Of a stretch of 64,000 nucleotides of DNA, positions 35,568 through 64,000 are shown piece after piece; position 1 is the stretch's first letter; each line of letters opens with the position of its first letter. The DNA comes from Haemonchus contortus (Eukaryota > Nematoda > Chromadorea > Rhabditida > Trichostrongylidae), in assembly GCA_000469685.2 (NCBI GenBank), contig LS997563.1, positions 37,860,468 to 37,924,467 on the forward strand. The letters are read 5' to 3'. A program made the translations under genes and the position numbers. Under the pieces are notes generated by a model. It saw only the letters and a list, made by a program, of their open reading frames with translations, ran no database searches and was not told where the DNA came from.

Positions 35568-36040
35568 GGTTTCAAGCAAATATGGAAAGCTCCAAAACCA
35601 TATAACAGATGAAGTAACCAGTTCGATGAAGGGTTTGTTCGACAATTTAGCTCAAATCCAGGGTCGCAACTATAAATAACGTCGCCAGGCGCGACGTGTG
35701 TAGCAGATTGGCGAATGACACCTGAATGCGTTTAGAGCGCAAAAACAATTGAGTAAGATGGGAGCTGTGAGCAGGGACAGCTTTGAGGGTTGAAAATAGA
35801 CAGAAAGGAATGCAACTGAATTAAATTTGTTGCTAGACAATTACGCTCTACAACGCAGAGAAGTAAATTGGGCTGCCAAAACATTTTTAGCGAATGGCTT
35901 AGGTGTTTTCTCAAGTGATCTCATTTTGTCAAGGTTTAAAACGAGGCATATTGGCCTGCTATTTCTTCATCCACTTGCTTCCTTGTTTAATTTTTTTCTT
36001 CTTTCACTCTTTTTCATCTGTAGTTTCCGTTATGGTGTTA
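35568..36040. other. DIM1 upstream region
   Basis: 5' flank of the DIM1 gene on the minus strand. No clear TATA box, as expected for a housekeeping gene. No other exon is supported. Confidence 0.4.
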
Positions 36041-36044
36041 TGGA

Positions 36045-36375
36045 GCCCGGTGTGACAGAAGTGGTGTAGTGGCAAGTTGAGTACCATCACACTATCATGG
36101 TCCAAGGATCTAAACCAGGATCCGTACTTACACGGGCCAACCGAATTTTCCACCTCTCTAGAAATGATTTACTTATAAAAGACTCATCTAGCAAGTTTAA
36201 AGCACTGACTTGAACATCGGCTGGCCACCGTGTCTCATTGTATAAGCTACATACTCAGTCAAAAGGGTGCTGCGGTTCTGAAGGTTCTGAATGGAGGTGG
36301 GATGCGCTGGCGCATCTCGAACAGAGATTGATTAAAGCCAAAGACTTGATCCTCCTCTTCTTTATGGAGTCCAGC
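36045..36375 (+). mobile_element. tRNA-derived SINE
   Basis: Plus strand A-box-like AGTGGTGTAGTGGCAAGTTGAG and B-box-like AGGATCTAAACCAGGATCC, then family body (GACTTGAACATCGGCTGG) and 3' end GATTAAAGCCAAAGACTTGATC, matching 31325-31600. Confidence 0.7.
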
Positions 36376-36564
36376 AATCCCTATCACATTAACTCGCTTG
36401 AATGCCCCAATTTTCCTTCTCTTATTGTTTCTTTGCTTAATTAGGAAACATCTCGGAGTTCCGACACGCTTTATTACTGTCTCATTCGAATTTTTTGAGA
36501 ATTCCTTCTCGAAAATTGTTGGGCATTTTCATAAGTTCAAGGTCTCATTCTGAAATATGAAATA

Positions 36565-37839
36565 TTAGGTTGTGAGGGAAGTTGTGACCGTTCCCACGCA
36601 CGCGCCATATGAATTCAAATTTTGGCGGTTGTCCATTTAGACTAATCGATATATTGTGCTCGTTAGTTGAGTCATTAGTTGCTCTCTTTGTCATAGCGCT
36701 TCCTCCAAAGTCTGTAAGGTCTTGGAATCTTTAGGAGGTTTTTTGTGTAGGATGAATAAGACTGCTTTTTGAACGGTTTTACTTCACGAGTTCGAACTTG
36801 GTCGAACTGCGAAGAGGGCAGCCAGAAACATCAATGTTGTATTGGGAGAAGGTACTGCATCGGAGCGAACGGTTCGTCGCTGGTTTCAGAAGTTTAGAAG
36901 CGGAGACGAGTCACTGGAAGACGAAGAGCGAGTGGGTCGACCATCGTTAATTGATCACCATGTTTTGCTAAGAGTAGTCGAAGAAGATCGACGTCAACCT
37001 TCGAAAGAGAGATTGCCAAGAAGATGGGTGTCTCCCACACAGTTGTCGCTGCCCACCTCAAGCAGCCTGGAATGGTGAAGAAGCTTGACAAGTGGGTGCC
37101 ACACGAACTTATGGAGCAGGAGCAATTAAAGCGCTTAGAGGTTCTAGCTTCGCTGCTGATAAGAAACGATGTTGAGCCTTCTATCCATCGTATTGTAGCG
37201 TGTGATGAAAAATGGATCTTGTCCGATAACAGGAAGTGTTCCGCTTAGTGGGTGGGTGTGGATGAGCCTCCGAAAACCTTTCCCAAACCAAGTTTATACG
37301 TCAAGAACACAATTATCACTGTTTGGTGGTCCAGCCATGGATTAATCCACTACGCATTTCTTCCTCTAGGTCGAACCATCACCGCACAGTCCTATTGTGA
37401 TCAAATTCGCGAGATGTTCCCGAAACTGGGATAAATGCAGCCAGCACTAGTCAGTCGCCACGGTCTACTGCTCTGGCACGACAATACGCAACCGTATGTG
37501 TCACAAATTATCTTCCAAAAGTTGAACGAGCCGCGAATCGGAGCTCTCCCTTATCCACCGCACTCAGCAGACCTGTCACCAACTGACTACCAGTTATTCA
37601 AACATCTGGACAACTTCTTAAAGTACCGAGTATTCAAAAATCAAGGCGACGTGGAAGCTGCCTTCCTCGAGTTCTTGAAATCCAGATCTCCGAAGTGTTA
37701 TGAGAATGGGGTAGACAAACTCGTACCACATCGGCAAGAATGTGTAGGCTTAATTTGAACAAAAATGTTCCCTTTGAGATGAGTTATGATTTTTTGAAAG
37801 ATAGCTGACATAACGGCCAGAACTTTCCCTACAACCTAA
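36565..37839 (+). mobile_element. mariner-type transposon, decayed
   Basis: 1,275 bp with inverted termini TTAGGTTGT(G)AGGGAA...TTCCCTACAACCTAA, flanked by TA on both sides, the mariner target duplication. The plus-strand transposase is recognisable: helix-turn-helix TVRRWFQKFRSGDESLEDEE (near 36870), first catalytic Asp in ACDEKW (37199), second in LWHDNTQPY (37470), third in HSADLSPTDYQLF (37565), so D,D34D-type spacing is readable. It is dead: there is a frameshift near 37000, in-frame stops at about 37246 and 37432, and the usual HDN-ARPH context is altered. Confidence 0.93.
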
Positions 37840-38492
37840 TAGCTCGAACACAGTGATGAGTTGAAATTACGTCTACAGCTACTAAGAGGTAGGATTCATA
37901 CTCCTTTACTGCACTGTGACATCCCACTCAGTGCTTTAGAGCGTCTCCCCTTCAGAAGGAAACACTCCACATGGTTTCCGACTCCTTTTTTCGAGGTGTG
38001 CCCTCAAAAACTAATCCAACGGCATTTTGATGGCTGATTTTCCCTTTCCAGGACAGGTTTGCTCATGAGATCTGCTCTTCCTTCCGGTGTAGTTTATTAC
38101 GCCTCTGTGCACTTGGCATTTCTGCAGAAGAAAAAGAGAATACGCCGGTATGAACTACTTCAAAAGATTGTTCAACGAGAATTTCTAGTGTTAAGAAATC
38201 AGGTAAACGGTTGTTGTAAACCTATTGGTCGGTGCAATGTGCTCGGCATAAAACATCACATAATGAGATCGGAATCTAGGTTAGTGTCTAGCAGTAACAG
38301 AACAGAACAGCACTTTTTTAGTCATCAATGTGCAACCGGTTAGAATCTTGCCTCCAACTTCTACCCTACCCGCCCTACACCATCATTCAAGTGTAAGAGC
38401 TGATATTTATACTAATAGTATTCAGCTCTTGTGTGGTGTACAGCGGCCCCATACACCCCACGACAGTAATTCACCACTTACAGTCTCCAAAA
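37840..38492. other. Peroxidase upstream region
   Basis: 5' flank of the peroxidase gene. No convincing TATA box and no exon recognised. Confidence 0.4.
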
Positions 38493-56489
<17,997 letters not shown>

Positions 56490-56853
56490 AGACAGTACAT
56501 ATTATTGGATTTTGTTACACAACAAAAATCTGAATTCGAAAAATTGTATCATAAAATTAAAGAACTTTGTACAATTCAAAAGTTACACGCACAATGAAAA
56601 ACATGGTGTCATATATGAATGTTCTAAAAAGGAGATAATGTAATGAGAGTAAACTATACCCGATTATCAGAGATGAAATTATCATTGAAATAAAAAAATC
56701 TTATAGGAAACATCAGCAAAAATAAAACACTAATTGCCTGAATAAGGAAGAAAAACGTCAGAAACAAATCAAGAAAAAAAGAATGACGAAAAGAAACGAA
56801 ACCTACGGCACAATAACAAGAAATAAACCACTTATTAGTAACTCTTAGCTAAA
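56490..56853. other. Intergenic between convergent genes
   Basis: A/T-rich 3' flanks of the peroxidase gene (plus) and of the large unrecognised gene (minus). No feature. Confidence 0.5.
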
Positions 56854-59800
56854 TCACCTTGGTGGGCGAAGACGTCGTCTAAAATAATCTGTCGCAATGC
56901 TGTCAACCTTATTCAACGCTTCTGATCCAACGGTACCGACTGTTGCAAGTCGAGGCTTCTTCGTGACTCTGCCCAAAGCAAGCTCAGCCTCCTCATTATT
57001 TCTAGAAAAAAAGTTTTTCAATATAAGTATTCATGCGTAAACTTCGGATGAACCCAAAAGCATTCATCATTCCTGTTTAGTGAACTTTTCAAATTAGCCT
57101 CTGTCCGAATACCTCCTTCATTAACTAGCCTATCAACATAATTTTACTAGATTTGTTATTCTAGACATCTCGGCAGAATTTTGTCGTTCAAAAAGGGTCA
57201 CCCATCTCTATCGGAGCTCGTGAAAAAGCCTGCACTTACCCGTCTGCATTCATCGACTTCTTTTTTGTTCTCGAGGAAGTTTGTGATGCATTCGTTCCCA
57301 AAGACCGTACAGATTCAGTTGCGTCACCGTGCGCTCCTTCTTCGTGATCTGCTTGCTGTGTTGACTGAGGATTAGATCCTTCTCCTGTAGAACTGGGTGA
57401 TCCGATAGCAGCAACAAGAGCAGCAGCCACAGTTCTAGAGCCTTGGATGACATTCTGAAAAAGGTGACAAACCATCTTCAGTCACAACAGGCAGAGCAGA
57501 TAGCATAAATTTGTGAATGTTACTGCAAGGTTTTCCCCCCCCCCCCCCTTCCCTCCCACCCCGCCAGTAGCACTTTTGCCTATTTCACTTTATGAGGAAA
57601 ACGGTGAAACCGAGCACCAAAAGGTAGGGCCAGCTGTGACAGATAGCCTGGTCTTCCAAATAAAATTACTTGAAATAATTCTAAATTGAAAGCAAACTCC
57701 CTCTCTCCAAAAGCTTAGAGGTAAGAGAAAACTACAATTTCTCGACTAAGAAACGTTCCTCAGCACCATCATAGGCTCGCAAAATCGGCCATACCTCATT
57801 CTCTGTGGTCTACGGCTGATGACGAAGAAGAGTGCCCCCCCTCCTATTTTCAATGAATAAAAGTGCAAAAAGAAGAAGAACAAAAATCAAATCAGTTACA
57901 AAGAAAGAAGCACTTGATTACCTTCAAAGGAAGTGCCTTATTTCGTTGGGGTACCATCATTCCATCCACTTCTCGCTTTATTTCTTTGACACGTTTCTGT
58001 CTTGCTCTTTTGAATCGATCTGGTCGTTTTTTCTTCTACAAATTCATTAAAATTACTAAATTAAAAATGTAATGATTATATTAGGTTGGCAAATAAGTCC
58101 TGCGACAAAAAATTTGAAGCGTTGAAAATTTGTATCAACAGTGTGAACACGGTAGCAAGGGTGATAGACGTGTAGGAAATTCCACAGGCAATTAATACAT
58201 AAGTAAATAAGGGCACGCGTGTGGGCTTTCAGAGCATTACGGTCAATGAATTGACAACACCTGATTCGTACCATCACCTTCTACTAAGCACGCCAAGGAA
58301 AAAACGCGGGTGTAGCGGCTCGAAATGTCAGCAATCTATCGATGCTAGCACTGCTCGCCGATCGACGGTCAACAATCGGTTGGATCCCTTCACTGCAGGA
58401 GATACCAGCCTTCGGGGTAACGCAGGCATCGTCCCCCTATTTAATGGATGTTGATGGAATTAATCCACTATTAGTTGCTAAACGCAGAGTGGATGGACAC
58501 AGCTATGGCTTGCTCCTATGATCCCCTTAATTTGGCCAACGGGGTTAGAGAAGGGCGATCGAACCGCAAATCAGGCCCCTTCAGAGGGACAACGCACGGC
58601 GAAAATTCGCTTCAGACCCACGTCAAAAGTTCACCGATCCCGATTGGTTCCAGATTACTCATCAGTCCTACTCCCGGAGTGTCCCCCCCCCCCTTTTACC
58701 TACCATGTGCTCTCCCTTTTTGAGCATCCCGTTGTGGAAAAGAAATTCGTAACTTAATGTGATTCAAAAACTGTAGTCAATTACTTCTTTGAGTCACAGC
58801 TCCCTCACTCCTGAAGGGATGGCATCAGTGATTGGCTCAAAGGATAAAAAAAGGTTGTTGACTTCTTTAGTAAATATTTTTCCAAAAATTGATTGATATG
58901 AAAAAATTTAGAAATGATTTAAAAAAGGTCTCCATTTTGTCGCAGGACTTATTTGCCAACTTATTATCAATAAAACATACAGAGTTCGCCATCCTATTTT
59001 CCGATGCTTCGGCACCAGCATCAGCTGATGATGGATCCGCCACTGCCGCTTCCGCGAGCGCAGTAATTGAACTTTCAAACCCAGATCGCGCAGCTCCTGA
59101 TTCATCGGTTTCGACTTTCACCGTTGATGCCGGAGCCGACTGCGCCACTAAATGTACACAGTTTCAAATCAGTAGATGCCATATGGCAGTTCATTCAGGA
59201 AAGCTGGTCGAATTTCATAGAGATTCAGTAACACAGCTTCTAATACTGAAAAAAATCATAGAAAAAGGCGAGTTCTATACGATCTATGTGACCCACCAAT
59301 AGTGTTTATAAGAGCAGTCGTCGGAGTCTGCAAGTTACTTGTTGAAGGTTCGTCATCCCCACTGGCATTAAACGAAGGGAGTGAAGGATGTTCTTCTCGA
59401 TCTTCCGATTCATTCAGAAACTCAGCATAACATGCAGCGGAAGCTTCGGGCATGTCACGCAACGACGTCCTGTAAACCGCAAAAACTCTATGATTTGTTT
59501 GTTTCACTGGAATTTTTGAATGAAGACAGTCTGAGCCAAACTCACGCCCTCATTCTGCGCCTTGGATGAGGGGAACTGCCCTCAGCCCCCAATGCTGTCG
59601 GTTCCTGCTGTGATGGAGTGGGATCTAAACATGCGCATAATTGTGTGGACGAATCCCACGAACGAGAACAATCTGGTCGATGGATGCTTTCTAAATTAGT
59701 CATCCTTGCTGCTGTCATTTGATGTTACCAGGGATTCATCTTACCTGGCGCAGGTTCGTTGAAAAAATCTGGCCTTGGGCAAACTTTCGCTTTGTACGCA

Positions 59801-62800
59801 CCAAACCCTAGCGCTTCCTAAATATAACCCCTAGGTGCACAAGGTTATTAACCAGAACAAAGTCCAAATCACACAATCATACATTACGAATTTAACCAAC
59901 CTCCAGTTGCCATGCTTGCTCACCCAACGCAGATGAAATGGCGTTGTGAAATAGTCGGAAAATCCCCATATCTTCCAACATCATGTCCAACGCACTGAAG
60001 TAACAGGACAAATATGCGTAGAATGAATATAGAAAAAATATATGAAGCGATGAACCTCAGCTCCACGAGATCATTGTGAGCATCGAGCACGTGTTTTATT
60101 GCAAGTGACACATTTTTGAATCGCAGCCCATCAACCGAACAGGCACCTTCCCATCTTAAGTCTGCTGCGGTATCCTGAAAGGGTAGAGGAAATTCGAGCA
60201 ACTAAGCACTGCCTTCATTGATTTTCAATTCAGATTGTAATGGATCGGAGACTTTGATCACGTACATCATCTTGTTGCAGCTGTCCTAGAGACAGATGTT
60301 CAAGGATATGAAGAACAACTGGATGAGCATAAGCGACAAACGCTCGTTTCCGACGATCACTCTGAAAATGACATAAAATCAATGCCTCATTAGCACAGCA
60401 GAAATCAGAGAAATCTAAAAAATCAGAGAAATTGCACGGACCGAGTATCGAGGCAGTTCCTTGTCTACACAAAGCCGACAAACACATGGAGGATACAACT
60501 GCATACCGCTCTGATCACGCACAAAACGGCGTGTAAATACCATCTTAAGAATGAAACCGATCAATAGAAAGGCTAAGGAAACAGTAAGTGTTTATAATTC
60601 ATGTATGCCTTGTAAACGGCAAATGCTTCAAAGACACAAGTATAAAATGTGATGATGTACTCTTACCTGGAAAACCAAACCCTTGTTCACACCAAAGAGA
60701 GCGCAACCAATCTCCTCCATTTTTTCCTGGATGTATCTTATCAGATCTGTTTCCTTGTATCTGAAACACGTAAGATAATCTGCGGTTCTGATCAGAATGA
60801 TGTACATGCAGGCAGCTTTACTTACTTATTGAACTGCTTCGCAACTCTCCTTGCCATGAACAGCACCTGCCGCATTTGTGTACAAGAAAGACGGATCATC
60901 AGCGCGCGAGTAAGAATTTCTGTCTCATTATGATCCAACTCCTTAAACGCGCTACTTCGATTGTTTCAATCAAAATATCACAGTAGGAAACTCTACACAA
61001 CGTCAAGCACGGTGACGAAGGCATATCAATCATGTTGCTCACCAAAAATGAATCATTGCGTACGTGCCACAGCATATGTTTCACCACAGCAATGTCGACA
61101 TTTGCCAACGGTATCGCTTTATCACTTGGTAGCACAATAACCTGAACAGTTCTCATTCACAACTCGAAAAGAAAGACCGAAGATCAAAAAATTAGAGCTG
61201 GAGAAAAAAGCAGTTATAAAACAATCACCGGATCAACGCCGCAGCAGTTGGTTCGTTGGCAACGAATGACAAAATCACTTCTACATTGTTCTTCCTCTCT
61301 GGGCGACTCTTCTGTGGTGGGCTCAGAAAAAATCTGACAACGATGATATCATCATCAAATTGCGACCGTATAAATAGATGAACACCCCAGAAAATGAATA
61401 CCTTGGATTGCGGAAAATATGAATGAAGGAAACGATCATAGATCATACGAGATTTCTTTTCGTGTTTTCCTATAAAAAACCAGGAAAATTCCGTTGAAAT
61501 ATCAAGATCTGATAGAACACTCACGTCTTATGTGCTCCAAAAAATCAGTCGGCTTATAAATATTCATCTCAGTAGGGCAAAAAGGACACATTTGTGGCCG
61601 ATCAGCCGCTCTATGAATATACAGTGAACATAACATCCGACCTTCTAGCACAGCATGAAGAGCACAATGATTCTATAAATAGTATTAAGCAATTATTGTC
61701 AACGGTCAAAAAGTTTTCAAGAGTGAGGACAACTTGCAAAAACGTACTTTGATATATGCAGTGTTATCTGCACGTATACATATATTCGCACATATAAGGC
61801 AGTGGACATATTTCACACTTAGCTCTGCTTCATCAGCTTCTTCTTGTGCCTAAAAATTCATATTGTTGAACGTTGCATGAGATGTGGTTCGCACAATCTG
61901 AAGCGCACAGAACAATAATCATCTAGCCCTGGTCCTACCACCAATTTTGCTTTTCCCTTCATGGCTCAATGCTTCAAAATGCTTAGAATGCTGCCCAAGT
62001 GCGCAACTCAAGTTATGAAGAAAGCTACCGTTACCTTTCCAGTACTTATAAGGAGATAAGAAAAGGTTGAACTCATTTGAAGAAACCTTCTCCTCAAAAT
62101 CTTCTCGATATATATCAAACCACTCAGGAAAAACAAGCCTCAAATTCAGTTTTTCTTACCCTGTTAGCTCGCAGGAAAAGCAGGAAAAGACATCCTCACA
62201 TATAAGACTATATGTGTACCTCGAGAACAGGCTAACAGAGAGATCAAGATAGTCTTGCCACAATGGAAGGCCTATTTTGGTGAAAATGGAAAAAAACGGT
62301 GCAGACATAAGAGAGTTGATAAACTAGGTTGAAGGGGATTTCGACAAGAAAATGTGAAAACCCACAACACAAACATATGCTTTACTTTGCGTTTTGCTAT
62401 TAAAAAAGAAATGTTCACCTGAATGTTGTTTTGCGAAGCAGCTAGAAGATCTGCGAAAAAACCGGAAGTTGGCATAGGGTCACCACATTCCTTCAAGAAA
62501 ATGAAAATAAGGTTCGATGCGCGGAAAAACACATAGATTTTCGAAAACAGGTGAACGTACAGTATTCACAGATGTCATGGCATCTTGTCGGGAGCATGCA
62601 TCAAGGGCGTCGACCACCGATGCAGATGCATTCACCGTGATTGACGTAGTACTTCCCGCATCAGAGTCTGTGGTACGGAATTTTAATTGGCAAAATAGAA
62701 CAACAACAGAAACTATTTAAAGAGCGATGCAAAAGATAAGGGATTACTAAGCTACTACTGACCATGTAAAGCCGTTGGCGAAGACTGATCTGCCACAGCG

Positions 62801-64000
62801 GCTAATTGCCGTTGCTTGCACCTGAATGATCAATTTTTACAAAGATTCCAAGAGAAGGAAGGAATCAAATGGAAACTGCAACAAACTCGAAAGAAGAAGG
62901 AATTGAGCAAATCGATATGCTATGCAAATTATCCGTTTTGTTTTGATCACCCTAAACGAGTAAGGTATAGCCATTGGAGATAAGTTCCTAATCTCTACAA
63001 ATGATAGAATTCAAAAAGATTAGAGGAAGACTCGTATACCTTCTTCTTAGACTCCAGGAACACCTTTCTTCGAAGCTGAGCAAGACGAATCCAACGTGAT
63101 TCGCTTGCAAGATGTACACGATTAACAGGATCATTTGACCACTGGTTAAGATGAAGCCAAACCTAAACGATAAAATGAAATAAAAACGTAAGGAAAAAGA
63201 AAAGACAGCATTCGCTTAAACTTCCAGTAGTAATATTTTTACCGCAGAGAGCGATCGCTGAATCTTCTCCGCATCCATTACTGGGATTGACTTGTGCTTT
63301 CTAGTACGAAGACGCTCTTCGTCGACATATGGGTGCATTTCGAATAACTTTATTGTGTCCCCGAGAGTCATATCTGCAATGTTGAATCTTACACGAAAGC
63401 TCTTATGAAAGCAACTCATAAAAGATTTACGACATGACTGACTTTTGCCGGTCACACATTCATCTAGCAGGCTTTCCCATAGTTTCCACCAATGTTCGTT
63501 CAAATCGGTGCTATCAATGAATAATTTCTCATCGCCTAAACAGCCGAACATTTTACGTGGGATGAATCGCTAGAACGGTGAAAATTCGAAAAAAAAAAAG
63601 AAAAATAAAAAAAGTTAGCCAAGAAAGCAAGAAGAGGAGAGAAAGGAGAATCAGCAATAGCATCAAAGAACATTCGCAAGAGCAGAACAGCAAGGCTTTT
63701 TTATAATGATTTCAAACAACATGCATGAGTAGAAAATTTTCTTGATAGTCGGCAGCAGGACTCATTTAAGAAGACAAGTGGTTCCTTAGGAAAAAGTTAC
63801 CTTCATCATTTTCGAGTGCAAAATAGGCACACCAAAGGGTCCACTTTGTTGCACGGAAATCGACACGCACGGCTAATACAGATTCAATAGCGGTTTCCAC
63901 AATCTGGAACAATTCCAACCAATAGCCACCATCGGTTATAACTAGGGAATACTTTAAAAATCGTGGAACATACAAGCATGAGGTACGACACAATCGTAGC
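56854..64000 (-). CDS. Large unrecognised multi-exon gene, 3' part
   Basis: Runs off the right edge; the 5' end is outside. I do not recognise the family. Clear exons (minus strand) include 63801-63941, 63243-63569, 63040-63162, 62763-62821, then blocks near 62420-62500, 62080-62280, 61785-61855, 61535-61675, 61430-61465, 61240-61350, 61025-61140, 60835-60950, 60665-60770, 60230-60365, 60065-60175, 59905-59999, 59755-59815, 59300-59460, 57240-57450, and 56854-57001 ending in TGA. Visible: a Cys/His cluster (CLICANICI...NHCALH) followed by a C2H2-like finger CPFC-x16-H-x4-H; long alpha-helical stretches such as ALDMMLEDMGIFRLFHNAIS; a Ser/Ala/Glu-rich C-terminus ending DYFRRRLRPPR. A helical-repeat scaffold with a zinc-binding insert is likely. 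Exact boundaries are approximate; a junction near 63,570-63,800 does not keep phase in my model. Confidence 0.7.
57534..57548. repeat. Poly-C run
   Basis: About 15 consecutive C in an intron of the large minus-strand gene. Confidence 0.9.
58081..58105. mobile_element. Possible solo mariner terminus
   Basis: TTAGGTTGGCAAATAAGTCC directly after a TA, resembling a mariner TIR but different from the element at 36565. I find no matching inverted end in the next 1.5 kb, so it would be a truncated remnant. Confidence 0.35.

Overview
The window looks like nuclear DNA of a parasitic nematode, most likely a strongylid or hookworm relative. Genes are intron-rich, with short GT-AG introns and TTTCAG-type acceptors. 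A tandem family of small secreted ShK-domain (ShKT) peptides fills the left half, an animal-haem peroxidase with nematode-style architecture and a DIM1 rRNA methylase fill the right half, and the introns and spacers are full of eukaryotic transposons (RTE-type LINEs, a Penelope-like element, mariner, piggyBac-like and other MITEs, tRNA-derived SINEs). No prokaryotic operon, CRISPR array or viral gene was seen. All gene models are hand-built from reading frames, splice signals and phase.

Region 1 (about 0-31.5 kb) is a tandem array of eight ShK-peptide genes, all on the minus strand, called ShK-A to ShK-H here. Five (A, E, F, G, H) are intact two-exon genes of 65-81 codons: a signal peptide in exon 1 and a six-cysteine ShKT domain in exon 2. 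ShK-C lost its intron acceptor but the 72-nt intron is in frame and open. ShK-B (lost ATG, retroposon in the coding exon, piggyBac-like MITE at the 3' end) and ShK-D (two stops in the signal peptide, Penelope-like insertion in the intron) are dead. Each unit also carries a CCTTATAT(AGG) box about 0.7-0.8 kb upstream, and six carry a conserved 250-bp spacer block, so large units rather than single genes were duplicated. Inserted elements (RTE fragment, foldback element, PLE) distinguish the copies.

Region 2 (31.5-38.4 kb) holds a DIM1/DIMT1-type 18S rRNA dimethyladenosine transferase (eight exons, minus strand), two tRNA-derived SINEs and a complete but decayed mariner element with TIRs and TA duplication.

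Region 3 (38.5-56.5 kb) is one very long plus-strand gene that I could follow through 40 phase-consistent exons (about 1,425 residues): signal peptide, two tandem animal-haem peroxidase domains and a C-terminal VWC-like cysteine module. The first peroxidase domain lacks the catalytic histidines and arginine; the second keeps them. One intron holds an antisense, decayed RTE-type retrotransposon, another a MITE, another a (CTGT)n microsatellite.

Region 4 (56.85 kb to the right edge) is the 3' part of a large minus-strand gene that I do not recognise. It has many short exons, a C2H2-like zinc finger with a preceding cysteine/histidine cluster, and a low-complexity Ser/Ala/Glu-rich C-terminus. 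It converges on the peroxidase gene.
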